Assembly: GCA_031296935.1 (NCBI GenBank)
Contig: JAVDPD010000006.1
Coordinates: forward strand, 62,001-126,000
Origin: Cerasicoccus maritimus
Lineage (GTDB): Bacteria > Verrucomicrobiota > Verrucomicrobiia > Opitutales > Cerasicoccaceae
Direction: 5' to 3'
Length of the DNA stretch: 64,000 nucleotides
In this document: one piece after another, positions 52,476 through 61,430 of the stretch
How positions within the stretch are numbered: the first letter of the stretch is position 1
How the letters are laid out: each line of letters opens with the position of its first letter
Made by a program: the position numbers and the translations under genes
Notes under the pieces: model-generated
Seen by the model: the letters and a program-made list of their open reading frames with translations, nothing else
What the model was told of the DNA's origin: nothing
Databases searched by the model: none

Positions 52476-53075
52476 TTAAGTCGCGTCGCCAACTTCATCG
52501 ATCAAATTCCGCAATTCTCTGTTCATTGGCATACTCCTATCGGGGCTGGAGCGTCCACTCTGGCGTGAGCCAATAGCGCACTCCTCAATAGGGTGGCCTG
52601 CGGGTGCGAGTATCGCTTTCTCGGAGTGTGCATATTCAACGTTGGCAAACTTGATCAGTGCGTCGAGGCCTTCGTCGTTTGGGACTTCGAAAAAGGCGAC
52701 TGCTGCTTTGAGCTCGTTGATCAACTGGGCCTCCCAATACTCGGAAAGATCAAGTTTGAGGTAACTGCCGTGTATCTCTTCCAAATCGCCTAGGAACTCA
52801 TCGACAGCGTCTACACAGTTTTCAAAATACACTTCGATGACTTCTAGATTCTGGGTGAGGCGGTCAATGCATTGTTCGCGGTCGTCGCAAAGCAGAGGGA
52901 TATCGGTGTCGTCGCTGGCATCGGAGTAGGTCGAGAGGTTCGCGGAACCAAAGAGTGCAAGCCAGCCGATTGGCAGTCGGTCGTCGGCACTGCGGACAGT
53001 GACGTCGGTTTCTTCGGTAATCTCGTCGAGCGGATTCTTACGGTTGGGACTTTGCTTAAGCATGCTTTGAGCCAT
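52476..53075 (-). CDS. Protein of unknown function, acidic
   Basis: 199 residues from the ATG at 53075 (a TTG at 53117 would add 14). Asp/Glu-rich with DASDDTDIPLLCDDREQCIDRL and mostly helical; the C-terminal 30 residues change character (Arg/Ser/Pro-rich). No export signal, no membrane segment, no motif I recognise. The gene ends 31 bases before the HIT start, so the two could be co-transcribed. Confidence 0.6.
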   Translation of the reverse strand: MAQSMLKQSPNRKNPLDEITEETDVTVRSADDRLPIGWLALFGSANLSTYSDASDDTDIPLLCDDREQCIDRLTQNLEVIEVYFENCVDAVDEFLGDLEEIHGSYLKLDLSEYWEAQLINELKAAVAFFEVPNDEGLDALIKFANVEYAHSEKAILAPAGHPIEECAIGSRQSGRSSPDRSMPMNRELRNLIDEVGDAT

Positions 53076-53196
53076 AAACGTAAGGTATTGTCTGTCCACT
53101 GTGGAGGCCAAGCTCAAAGAGGGCCGCGCATTACTCTAAATGCACAGGCTTGGGCTATCTTGAGCTATCGGAGTGGGAGATAGATGCCCTGCGAGA

Positions 53197-53910
53197 TTAG
53201 TTGAGGGGGTATAGCTCATACACCGCAAATGGCGCGGTGTGGCGTTCGTCTTTCCAGGTGATGCCATCGCTCTCCAAACCAAGTGGCTTGTGGATACTTT
53301 GCACGGCAAAGTTACTTTGCGTGAGAAAGTTAACGTAGCTTTTTTCGTCCCAGTAGTAATCCGTCACCACGTAGTCTTCGGGCAGCAAACGCGCCTTCAC
53401 GACTTGACCGTCCTTCAGTCGTGTTTGGTTCTCGGGAAAGTCGACATCGATCGACACCCAGCCGCCCGTGTAGAACTCCGCCGTGTTGACAATGAACACC
53501 GCGCGCCCGTCGTCTTTCAATACGCGGCGACACTCCTTGAGCAGTTGGATGATGTCGCGTGGGTTGCCCATTTCGAGGAGCATCCAGCTGGAGAAAATCA
53601 GGTCGTAGCTGCTATCATTGCCGGGGAGGCGTCCGCCGCCCGCGATCACGTCATACTTCGGCTCATAACGGGCCAAGGCGCGGGCCTGCTCGATCATGGC
53701 CGGGTTGTGATCGACGCCGTAGTCAATCGCGCCCAAGCGCCCTAGGAACTCAGTCGACCTTCCGGCGCCGCAACCAACATCCAGCGCGCGCTTGTCCTTA
53801 ATCCACGGCGAGAGAATTTCCGCCGCACACCGAAATGCAATCACGTCCGTGGTCTGCATGCCACGCAGCGCAAACTTCTTCGCATACTCGGACTGCAGAT
53901 CATCGCTCAT
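53197..53910 (-). CDS. Class I SAM-dependent methyltransferase
   Basis: 237 residues. SAM motif RALDVGCGAGRSTEFL near residue 42, D-H-N-P acidic loop (YGVDHNPAM), and LIFSSWMLLEM as motif II region, then LLKECRRVLKDDGRAVFIV. A generic UbiE/methyltransf_11-like enzyme; substrate not readable. One copy of the CTTTGC palindrome lies near its 3' end. Confidence 0.87.
   Translation of the reverse strand: MSDDLQSEYAKKFALRGMQTTDVIAFRCAAEILSPWIKDKRALDVGCGAGRSTEFLGRLGAIDYGVDHNPAMIEQARALARYEPKYDVIAGGGRLPGNDSSYDLIFSSWMLLEMGNPRDIIQLLKECRRVLKDDGRAVFIVNTAEFYTGGWVSIDVDFPENQTRLKDGQVVKARLLPEDYVVTDYYWDEKSYVNFLTQSNFAVQSIHKPLGLESDGITWKDERHTAPFAVYELYPLN
53297..53311. repeat. Spaced palindrome CTTTGC-ACG-GCAAAG
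   Basis: Copy 7; inside the methyltransferase gene, read on the - strand as N-F-A-V-Q-S. A two-mismatch version follows at 53315-53329. Confidence 0.7.
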
Positions 53911-53962
53911 TTATCAACCTCCAATGACAACTGACAATTGAAAATTGATTAATGAAAAATCA

Positions 53963-55330
53963 TCAACTGCCCTTGGCGTGCTCTTTGAGGAACTCGGCGA
54001 CAGCGGCTCCGTCGGCGGGGAGCAGATAGTTGACTATGGGCTCGGTCTTGATGGCCTCCAGCGCCGGGGCAGTGGGTGTGCGGCCGAGGGCCTGCTCGAT
54101 CACTTCCGGGAACTTCGCCGGGTGCGCGGTGGAGAGCACCACGTTGGTCTTCGACTCGTCGAGATCCTTGAACGCGCAAGCGGTGTGGGGATCGGAAACG
54201 TATTTGTATTGGTTGAAAATGCGCTCGATGGTCTGGGTGATTTCGGCGTCGTCCATGCGGGAAGCCGAGAAGACATCGCGGTCGAAATTGTCGAACTGGA
54301 ATTTGCCGGTGGCCTTGAAGGCCTGCATGACTTCGCGCACCTTGGCCGGGTCCTGGCCGACGTTGTAGTAGAGGAAGCGCTCGAAGTTCGAGGCGACCTG
54401 GATGTCCATCGACGGCGCGCAGCTGGGTGACACATCACTGACTTCATACAGGCCGGTGTTGAACAGCTTGCAGAGGATGTCGTTCTGGTTCGTGGCCACG
54501 CGGAATCCTTCCACGGGCAAGCCCATCTTGCTGGACAGCCAGCCGGCGAGCACGTTGCCAAAGTTGCCCGTGGGCACGACGAACTGCACGCCGCGCTCGC
54601 GGTCGGCTTCGCTCAGTTGCAGCCACGCCCAAATGTAGTAAACGCACTGCGCGAGGATGCGCGCGAGGTTGATCGAATTGATCGCGGACAGGTTATACTT
54701 GGCCTTGAGATCGGCGTCGCCAAAGGCGTCTTTCACCATAGCCTGCGCGTCGTCGAAGGTGCCTTCGATGGCAATCGGGTAAACGTTGCGCGCGGTGGTG
54801 GTGGTCATCTGCCGCTCTTGCAGCATGGAGACGCGGCCTTGCGGATACAGGATGAAAATGCGGACGCCCTTCTTGCCGAGCAGGCCGTGGATGGCCGCCG
54901 AACCGGTGTCGCCGGATGTGGCGCCGAGGACGTTGATCGGGTCGCCGGTGCGCTGGATTTGCTCTTCGTAAAGATTGCCGAGGAGCTGGAGCGCGAAGTC
55001 CTTAAAGGCGAGGGTGGGGCCGTGGAAAAGCTCCAGCACCTGCAGGTGGTCGTCGAGCTTGACGAGCGGGGCGATCTCCTTGCGCGAGAAGGTCTTGTAG
55101 GATTCCTTGACGATGGCGCGCAGCTTGTCCTCAAGCATGTCGGTGGCGAAGAGCTTGAGGAACTCGAAGCAGAGGTCCGGGTAGCTGAGGCCGGCCCAGC
55201 CCTTGAGCTTAGTGGAGATGTCGGGCAGTGTCTTGGGCAGGTAAAGGCCGCCATCGGGCGCCAGTCCGGTCGCCACGGCTTCAGTAAAAGTCGTCTCGTC
55301 GCTTTGTCCGCGCGTGCTGAGGAATTTCAT
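53963..55330 (-). CDS. thrC: Threonine synthase
   Basis: 455 residues. PLP enzyme of the type with N-terminal MKFLSTRGQSDETTFTEAV and GLAPDGGLYLPKTLP, ELFHGPTLAFKDFALQLLG (Lys of the Schiff base in the F-K-D-F motif near residue 110), NVLGATSGDTGSAAI and FVVPTGNFGNVLAGW. Converts O-phosphohomoserine to threonine, last step of threonine synthesis. The start codon is clear; no thrA or thrB lie next to it. Confidence 0.94.
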   Translation of the reverse strand: MKFLSTRGQSDETTFTEAVATGLAPDGGLYLPKTLPDISTKLKGWAGLSYPDLCFEFLKLFATDMLEDKLRAIVKESYKTFSRKEIAPLVKLDDHLQVLELFHGPTLAFKDFALQLLGNLYEEQIQRTGDPINVLGATSGDTGSAAIHGLLGKKGVRIFILYPQGRVSMLQERQMTTTTARNVYPIAIEGTFDDAQAMVKDAFGDADLKAKYNLSAINSINLARILAQCVYYIWAWLQLSEADRERGVQFVVPTGNFGNVLAGWLSSKMGLPVEGFRVATNQNDILCKLFNTGLYEVSDVSPSCAPSMDIQVASNFERFLYYNVGQDPAKVREVMQAFKATGKFQFDNFDRDVFSASRMDDAEITQTIERIFNQYKYVSDPHTACAFKDLDESKTNVVLSTAHPAKFPEVIEQALGRTPTAPALEAIKTEPIVNYLLPADGAAVAEFLKEHAKGS

Positions 55331-55460
55331 GGCCCGAAGTTGAATCTGTATTGGCGGACTTTTAAAGGGTAAAATTTCGGTGGAATTTTAGCTTGGTTTG
55401 GTTTGCGTCGGCCAGAGCTGTCGTAAAAAGTATCCGGCAGTGAGCGAAACGTTCGTCATC

Positions 55461-55946
55461 ATGCCTAGTTCCAACTTCATCCCGACCGGTGTGCAGGTGC
55501 TGGATGGAGCAGGGAGGCTGCGGTATCAGATGCGTAATAAGCGATTCGTGATCTCAAGAATGCTCTACTATTTTGAGGACGCCGAGGGCCAGGAAGTCAT
55601 GCGCTTACAGCAAACGGGCGGCTTGACTGCCTACCGGTATGAGCTGCAGCGCGGCGAACAGCAGATTGGCAAACTGGTGCAAAACGATCACGCTATGCGT
55701 TTAACTCGCATCCGCTATAAATTGATGCTCGGCGAAGATGAGCCCTTTAAACACGAGCTTTCGCCTCGTATGAAAGAACAGACCATCGATTTTCCAGACG
55801 CTCAGGTGGAGATCACTATGGCGCGGGAAAAATGGTATAGTCATCATCACTGGCGGGTAAGGATTGCTACCGAGCGCGACGTGATTCCGTATCTGCTGCT
55901 CTTGTCGTTCGGCTATTTGTGCACGATTTTGGGTGCGGGTTCGTAA
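55461..55946 (+). CDS. Possible LURP-one/tubby-like protein
   Basis: 161 residues. Repeating beta-strand phrases YQMRNKRFVISRMLYYFEDAEGQEVMR and LTAYRYELQRGEQQIGKL, and a C-terminal hydrophobic helix (DVIPYLLLLSFGYLCTIL), which resembles the LURP-one-related fold where twelve strands wrap a buried C-terminal helix. The match is by pattern, not by a diagnostic motif. An in-frame start at 55398 exists; ATG 55461 begins the compact domain. Function unknown. Confidence 0.6.
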   Translation: MPSSNFIPTGVQVLDGAGRLRYQMRNKRFVISRMLYYFEDAEGQEVMRLQQTGGLTAYRYELQRGEQQIGKLVQNDHAMRLTRIRYKLMLGEDEPFKHELSPRMKEQTIDFPDAQVEITMAREKWYSHHHWRVRIATERDVIPYLLLLSFGYLCTILGAGS

Positions 55947-56003
55947 CGGACACTTTGCACGCGAGGCATTGCTTTCTGCGACGTTGCAGTCATAGTTTTA
56001 CTT

Positions 56004-56552
56004 ATGGGCAAAGTTTACGACGCCATCGATGACAAAATCCGCCAGTGGGTGGAGCACCAGAAACTATTCTTTGTGGCCACGGCGCCGCTTTCGGGCGACG
56101 GCTTGGTCAACTGTTCGCCGAAGGGGATGGACAGCTTTCGCATCCTCGGGCCAACGACAGTTGCCTACCTCGACCTGACCGGCAGCGGCGTGGAGACCAT
56201 TGCTCATCTCAAGGAAAACGGCCGCATCGTGGTGATGTTTTGCGCGTTCGACGGCGGGCCCAAGATCATGCGTTTCCACGGCAAAGGCGTGGTTCACGAG
56301 CTGGGCAGCGAAGGCTATGCAGCGCTGCTCCCGCAGTTTGAGGAAATTGCCGGTGCCCGCTCGATCATCGTCGTCGAGGTGTCGCGAATCAGCGATTCCT
56401 GCGGCTGGGGCGTCCCGCTCTACGACTACAAGGAAGACCGCCAGACCCTGCGCATCGCCAGCGAAAAAGAAGGCCCCGACGGCATGATCGCTTACCGCGA
56501 GAAGAATAATCGTCAGTCGCTGGACGGCCTGATCGGCTTTCAGTCGGACTGA
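56004..56552 (+). CDS. Pyridoxamine 5'-phosphate oxidase-like flavin-binding protein
   Basis: 182 residues with the split-barrel fold pattern: HQKLFFVATAPLSGDGLVNCSPKG, RIVVMFCAFDGGPKIMRFHGKG and VEVSRISDSCGWGVPLY near the C-terminus. Members of this PNPOx-like group bind FMN or F420 and are usually of unknown substrate. It is a single-gene unit on +. Confidence 0.82.
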   Translation: MGKVYDAIDDKIRQWVEHQKLFFVATAPLSGDGLVNCSPKGMDSFRILGPTTVAYLDLTGSGVETIAHLKENGRIVVMFCAFDGGPKIMRFHGKGVVHELGSEGYAALLPQFEEIAGARSIIVVEVSRISDSCGWGVPLYDYKEDRQTLRIASEKEGPDGMIAYREKNNRQSLDGLIGFQSD

Positions 56553-56616
56553 CCCAGTGTTAGTGCATTTCGGCAACGGTTGAGTGTATGCATTCGCTAT
56601 TGATTTCCGGAGAGGG

Positions 56617-57777
56617 ATGATTTTTAGTCGTCCAATGCGATTATCAAGCGTTGTATTTGGCCTTTTACTCGCCGCTGCGGCCCCCCTTATTGCCGAGCAA
56701 AAACTGAATCTGCCACTGCCCGAAAGTGGCGTGCGCTACACCTCGGCCGAGGAAACAAAGCCGCAGTGGCCAGCTGAGCCGGGTGAAGGCACGGTCTGCC
56801 TGTGGGGCGACGGCAAGATGGGTGCAATTTCCATCACTATCGACGACAACAATTACCCGGACGTTGAGTTCTGGCAGCGGATGAGCGAGAAGTTTGGCTG
56901 GAAGTTTACCTGGTTCCTCATCGTCTACCCTGGGATGTATGACATCTACAACCAGCAGCCCGGCAACAACCTTGGCTACAACGGCACGCCTGAAAAATGG
57001 AAAGTCCTTTACGACCAGGGGCACGAAATAGAGCTCCACGGCTCCTGCAAGCAGATGAACCACCTGAGCCAAGAGGATTACCGCGAGCACATCGCGCTCT
57101 CCCAAAAGTATCTCGAGGACAACATCGGTAATCGCATCCTGAGCTATGCCTATCCCTGCGGTGCCTCCGGCACGAAGGACGAGCCTGGCATTTACCAAGA
57201 GGTCATCGGTGAAACGATGATCGCCGCGCGCGGCACGCAAGGTGGCTCCACGCCACCACACTTGATCGACTACCTCAATACGCGCAGCCTGGGTGCCGTT
57301 GGCTTCCACAAGCCCGAAGTGACTCAAAAGCGCTTTGACCAGATGCTCGACCCTAAGCGCCCATGGAAATACAGCTACTATCGCGGATGGGGTATCGTGC
57401 TATACCACGGCTTGCTTAAGGACGAAAAAAAAGCCACTGCCGAAGCCGGCCTACAGTTTATCAAAGATCGTGAGGACCACCTTTGGATCGCGCCATTCAC
57501 TGTCGTTGCCCGCTACGCACAGGAACGTGAAACCGCCAAGCTCGACATTGCCTCCGCCTCCGTCAACGAGATCCGCTTCAATGTGTCCGACGATATGGAC
57601 GACAGCATTTACAACATTCCGCTCACGGTGAAGTTCCGCGTCGACGGTTGGTCCGGGGCAGTTGCCCAGCAAAACGGCGAACCCGCTAAGGCTTGGGTCA
57701 TCGAGCACGAAGGCGCACAGTACGCTATGGTTTACGCCATCCCGGACGCCGGCGAAGTCGTGCTGCGGAAGCAGTAG
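56617..57777 (+). CDS. Polysaccharide deacetylase-like secreted protein
   Basis: 386 residues. Signal peptide ending APLIAEQ; the NodB-type fold is seen in AISITIDDNNYPDVEFWQ (the first metal Asp pair), HEIELHGSCKQMNHLS (metal-binding His), SYAYPCGASGTKDEPG and a late loop GWGIVLYHGL (last His). A C-terminal beta domain follows. Ribosome site GGAG precedes ATG 56617. Similar NodB-fold enzymes deacetylate surface glycans or act on xylan and chitin; the substrate here is unknown. The next 600 bases downstream hold a decayed gene. Confidence 0.85.
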   Translation: MIFSRPMRLSSVVFGLLLAAAAPLIAEQKLNLPLPESGVRYTSAEETKPQWPAEPGEGTVCLWGDGKMGAISITIDDNNYPDVEFWQRMSEKFGWKFTWFLIVYPGMYDIYNQQPGNNLGYNGTPEKWKVLYDQGHEIELHGSCKQMNHLSQEDYREHIALSQKYLEDNIGNRILSYAYPCGASGTKDEPGIYQEVIGETMIAARGTQGGSTPPHLIDYLNTRSLGAVGFHKPEVTQKRFDQMLDPKRPWKYSYYRGWGIVLYHGLLKDEKKATAEAGLQFIKDREDHLWIAPFTVVARYAQERETAKLDIASASVNEIRFNVSDDMDDSIYNIPLTVKFRVDGWSGAVAQQNGEPAKAWVIEHEGAQYAMVYAIPDAGEVVLRKQ

Positions 57778-57914
57778 GAATGGTGGTTAACTCGGGCTAT
57801 CGTTTCTGGCGTTGTAAGCTCATGCCGTCGTTAGATTGCTTGGTATTAGCACGATAGTGTCACTGCATTCTGGCCAAAAGATCACCATCCCCTTCCAAAC
57901 ATAGGTCTGGCTAG
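57778..57914. other. Intergenic stretch, no gene seen
   Basis: 137 bases between the deacetylase stop and the first readable piece of the decayed gene. No hairpin with a T-run and no motif is visible. Confidence 0.5.
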
Positions 57915-58371
57915 CCACCCTTAGCGAGCTATTACGTTTTCAGAGATGAAATCGCGCCTCGCCAAAAATATAATCCAGAATGCTTGATTTCGCCAAGCTC
58001 ATTAGATGCCTACATGGAAGCCGGTTGTAACATAGTAATTTATGCATGGTTTGAATCATTGAATGCTGGTGGTGGAAATGATTCTGATTCGTCAATTGAA
58101 ATTTACATATTAGCGTCGCAAGAAATGGGTCCGATTATTCCTTAGCTATTGGAATTCGCACTGCGTTGAATAGGCGTTTGGCGGTATCCAATGAAGCGGT
58201 TGAGGCGCATAAGACTGCCTATATTGCATCATATGGAGTGAATGGTATGTTTCGCCACTTCAATTGATGAATTAGATTCATGGAAGTGTTGAAAATTATT
58301 ACGCTGATTTATGGTCGCGGGATGGTCGTGATTCCATGATAATAAGTTTGTACAAAGGCTCATTTGACTAA
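57915..58371 (+). pseudogene. Decayed gene of unknown function, broken over three frames
   Basis: Three consecutive protein-like pieces lie in three different + frames. Piece 1 (57915-58145) contains YYVFRDEIAPRQKYNPECL and YMEAGCNIVIYAWFESLN. Piece 2 (from about 58118, ends 58267) contains ARNGSDYSLAIGIRTALNRR and VEAHKTAYIASYGVNGMF. Piece 3 (58276-58371) reads HGSVENYYADLWSRDGR then DSMIISLYKGSFD and a stop. A one-frame shift at about 58110 and another at about 58265 would join them into one protein. No start codon remains for piece 1. The stretch is AT-richer than its neighbours, so it may be an old acquired gene. I do not recognise the family. Confidence 0.6.
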
Positions 58372-58380
58372 GACTCGACT

Positions 58381-61362
58381 ATGACTCAGCACCAGAAAAC
58401 AATCGTCGTTATCGGCCACGGGATGGTCGGGCACCGCTTCTGCGAGCGTATGGCGCAGTTTGATGAATCGCAGACTTACCGCATCGTCACCTTTTGCGAG
58501 GAGCCGCGAGCGGCCTATGACCGTGTCGGGCTGACCTCGTTTTTCGCCCACCGCGACGCCGAGCAACTGATGCTCGCCCGATTGGATTGGTACCACGAGC
58601 AAGGCTTTGAGCTCCACATCGGCGACCGCGCGACGGAGATCGACCGGGAGCGCAAGGTGGTGAAGTCCGAGAAGGGCCTGGCGATTGCTTACGACGCCGT
58701 GGTGCTGGCGACTGGCTCTTACCCCTTCGTGCCGCCGATCCCCGGCGTCGAGAAGAGCGGGGTGTTTGTTTACCGCACCATCGAAGACCTCGAAAAAATC
58801 ATCGAATACGGCGGCAAAGTTAAAAAGGCGGCCGTGATTGGCGGTGGTCTGCTCGGGCTGGAAGCGGCGAAGGCGGCGTTCGACCTCGGCTTGGAAACGC
58901 ACGTCATCGAATTTGCGCCGCGCCTGATGCCGCGTCAGGTCGACGAGGCCGGTTCGCGCATCTTGAAGGACAAGATCGAGGAGCTCGGCGTGCAGGTTCA
59001 CCTCGGCACGGCCACGGATGAAATTCTCGGCAACGGCTCCGTCGAAGGCATGAAGTTCAAGGACGGCGGCGAGCTGGACGTGGGCATGATCATTGTCTCG
59101 GCTGGCATTCGCCCGCGCGACGAGCTCGCCAAGGAATGTGGCATCGAGCTCGGGCCCCGCGGCGGCATCCTGATCGACGACGAGCTGCGCACGAGTGATC
59201 CGTCCATTTTCGCCATTGGCGAAGTCGCGCTGCACCAAAACATGATCTACGGCCTCGTCGCGCCCGGCTACGAAATGGCTGAAAAGCTCGCAGCTAATCT
59301 TTGCGGCGACACGCAGACTTTCAACGGCGCTGATATGTCCACCAAGCTCAAGCTGATGGGCGTCGATGTAGCCAGCTTTGGCGACTACGAGGCGGGCCCG
59401 GAGGCGGCGACATCACTCGTGGCGGAAGACCCCTTCAGCGGCAAATACAAGCGCTTGTTTTTCTCCAAGGACGGCAAAAAGCTCGTGGGCGGCATCCTCG
59501 TGGGCGACGCTTCCGAGTATGGCACGCTGTCCGCGTTTGCCAAGGCCGGCGAAGACCTCCCTGCCGCGCCAACGGACATTATGGGCCTCAATGGCGGAGG
59601 CGGCGCAGCGTTAGGCGGCGTCGAAGCCATGCCCGATTCCGCGCAGATCTGCTCCTGCAACAATGTGAGCAAGGCGCAGATCTGCTCGGCGATCGAAGAT
59701 CAGGAATGCGACTCCCCGGCAGCGGTCAAGGCCTGCACGAGCGCGGGCTCCGGCTGCGGTGGTTGCATGCCGCTGGTGACCGATCTTTTCAACGCCGAGA
59801 TGAAGCGTCTCGGTCGCACGGTCAACAAGGACCTCTGCGAGCACTTTGCCTACACGCGTCAGGAGCTGTTCGACATCTGCCGCGTCAAAAAGATCAACAA
59901 TTTTGAGGATCTGCTGAAGGAAGCCGGCCACGGTGAGGGTTGCGAAATTTGCAAGCCGACCGCCGCGTCGATTTTCGCCAGTTTGTTCAATGATGTAATC
60001 GTCGACCCGAAGCACGCTACCCTGCAGGACACCAACGACCGCTTCCTCGCCAACATGCAGCGAGGTGGCCTCTATTCGGTTGTTCCGCGCGTGCCGGGCG
60101 GCGAAATTTTGCCCGACCAATTGATCGTGCTTGGCCAGGTGGCGAAGAAATACGGTCTGTATTCCAAGATCACCGGTGGCCAGCGCGTGGACCTCTTTGG
60201 CGCTAAAATGCAGGACCTGCCAAACATCTGGGAAGAGCTGATCGCGGCGGGCTTTGAGTCCGGCCACGCCTACGGCAAGGCGCTGCGCACAGTCAAGAGC
60301 TGTGTCGGCTCGAGCTGGTGCCGCTACGGGGTGCAGGACTCGGTGAAGTTCGCGATCCAAGTCGAGGAGCGCTACCGCGGTATCCGCGCACCGCACAAAA
60401 TGAAGATGGCCGTCTCCGGCTGCACCCGCGAATGCGCCGAAGCGCAAAGCAAGGACTTCGGCCTGATCGCGACCGAGACCGGCTACAATCTTTACGTCTG
60501 CGGCAACGGCGGGCAGAAGCCGCGTCACGCTGACTTGATTGCGACCGACCTCAGCGAGGAAGAAACGATCAAGCTGATGGACCGCGTGATGATGTTCTAC
60601 ATCCAGACCGCCGACCGCTTGACGCGCACCAGCGTGTGGCTCGAAAAAATGGAAGGCGGGCTCGACTATTTGAAGTCCGTTGTGATCGATGACAAGCTCG
60701 GCATCTGCGATGAGCTGGAGCGCCAGATGCAGTTCCTCGTCGACACCTACCAGTGCGAGTGGAAGGCTGTCGTGGACGACCCCAAAAAGCGCAAATTCTT
60801 CCAGCAGTTCGTCAACACCGACGAGAGCGAGCCGATCATCGAGATGGTCGATGAGCGTGGCCAACAGCGCCCCGAATACTGGAGCAAGGTGGGCGGCGAC
60901 GTGCTTGGCCTCAAGGTTGGCGAGGTCGATTTTGCCGAGGCCCGCAAGTCCGCGAACACACGCTTGGTGACGGTTGGCAAGGTGTGGGACTTCCCGCAAA
61001 ACGGCGGCGCCGCAGTCAAGGTTGGCAAGGTCCAGCTGGCAGTTTTCCACTTCGACAGCCGCGGCGAATGGTATGCCACGCAAAACATGTGCCCGCACAA
61101 GAAGGCCTTCGTGTTGTCGCGCGGGATCATTGGCGACAAGCAAAACACGCCCAAGGTTTCCTGCCCGCTGCACAAGAATAACTTCAGCCTGCAAACGGGT
61201 GAGTGCATTAGCGGCGAAGATTATCGGATCGAGACGTTCCCGGTGCACATTCTGGAAGACGATGTGATGCTGGAGTTGCCGTCGCAGGACATTCTGGACG
61301 CGGCGCTTTCCACGGAAAACTTCTGTAAGACCGGTTGCAGTAGCACCTGCGCAACCGCATAG
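58381..61362 (+). CDS. nirB: Nitrite reductase [NAD(P)H], NirB-NirD fusion
   Basis: 993 residues, longer than NirB alone. Order: FAD and NAD domain (VVIGHGMVGHRFCERM; AAVIGGGLLGLEAAKAA), a BFD-like [2Fe-2S] cysteine cluster near residues 424-465 (QICSCNNV...GCGGCM), then the siroheme-[4Fe-4S] half with CVGSSWC (Cys641, Cys647) and GCTRECAEA (Cys681, Cys685). The last 130 residues are NirD-like with Rieske ligands CPH (904-906) and CPLH (928-931) retained, unlike E. coli NirD. Cytoplasmic, reduces nitrite to ammonium. A Cys-rich tail (FCKTGCSSTCATA) ends the protein. The start is nine bases after the decayed gene's last stop. Confidence 0.95.
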   Translation: MTQHQKTIVVIGHGMVGHRFCERMAQFDESQTYRIVTFCEEPRAAYDRVGLTSFFAHRDAEQLMLARLDWYHEQGFELHIGDRATEIDRERKVVKSEKGLAIAYDAVVLATGSYPFVPPIPGVEKSGVFVYRTIEDLEKIIEYGGKVKKAAVIGGGLLGLEAAKAAFDLGLETHVIEFAPRLMPRQVDEAGSRILKDKIEELGVQVHLGTATDEILGNGSVEGMKFKDGGELDVGMIIVSAGIRPRDELAKECGIELGPRGGILIDDELRTSDPSIFAIGEVALHQNMIYGLVAPGYEMAEKLAANLCGDTQTFNGADMSTKLKLMGVDVASFGDYEAGPEAATSLVAEDPFSGKYKRLFFSKDGKKLVGGILVGDASEYGTLSAFAKAGEDLPAAPTDIMGLNGGGGAALGGVEAMPDSAQICSCNNVSKAQICSAIEDQECDSPAAVKACTSAGSGCGGCMPLVTDLFNAEMKRLGRTVNKDLCEHFAYTRQELFDICRVKKINNFEDLLKEAGHGEGCEICKPTAASIFASLFNDVIVDPKHATLQDTNDRFLANMQRGGLYSVVPRVPGGEILPDQLIVLGQVAKKYGLYSKITGGQRVDLFGAKMQDLPNIWEELIAAGFESGHAYGKALRTVKSCVGSSWCRYGVQDSVKFAIQVEERYRGIRAPHKMKMAVSGCTRECAEAQSKDFGLIATETGYNLYVCGNGGQKPRHADLIATDLSEEETIKLMDRVMMFYIQTADRLTRTSVWLEKMEGGLDYLKSVVIDDKLGICDELERQMQFLVDTYQCEWKAVVDDPKKRKFFQQFVNTDESEPIIEMVDERGQQRPEYWSKVGGDVLGLKVGEVDFAEARKSANTRLVTVGKVWDFPQNGGAAVKVGKVQLAVFHFDSRGEWYATQNMCPHKKAFVLSRGIIGDKQNTPKVSCPLHKNNFSLQTGECISGEDYRIETFPVHILEDDVMLELPSQDILDAALSTENFCKTGCSSTCATA

Positions 61363-61392
61363 CTAGAAGAGAGTAAAAAGTCAAAATGAGCT

Positions 61393-61429
61393 AAGCTCCG
61401 GCGTCGACAGGCGTCGGAGCTTCTTTTTT
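61393..61429 (+). terminator. Hairpin with T-run between nirB and the DUF4202 gene
   Basis: AAGCTCCG (61393-61400) pairs with CGGAGCTT (61415-61422), loop of fourteen, then CTTTTTT. The T-run ends two bases before the DUF4202 start, so some read-through would be needed for co-expression from nirB. Confidence 0.8.
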
Positions 61430-61430
61430 A

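Noticed and set aside
59611..61248. 545-codon open frame on the - strand across nirB
   Set aside because: It is the antisense of a conserved gene in a GC-rich genome, with residue runs such as Ala/Leu/Val-Asp repeats typical of such shadows and no domain.
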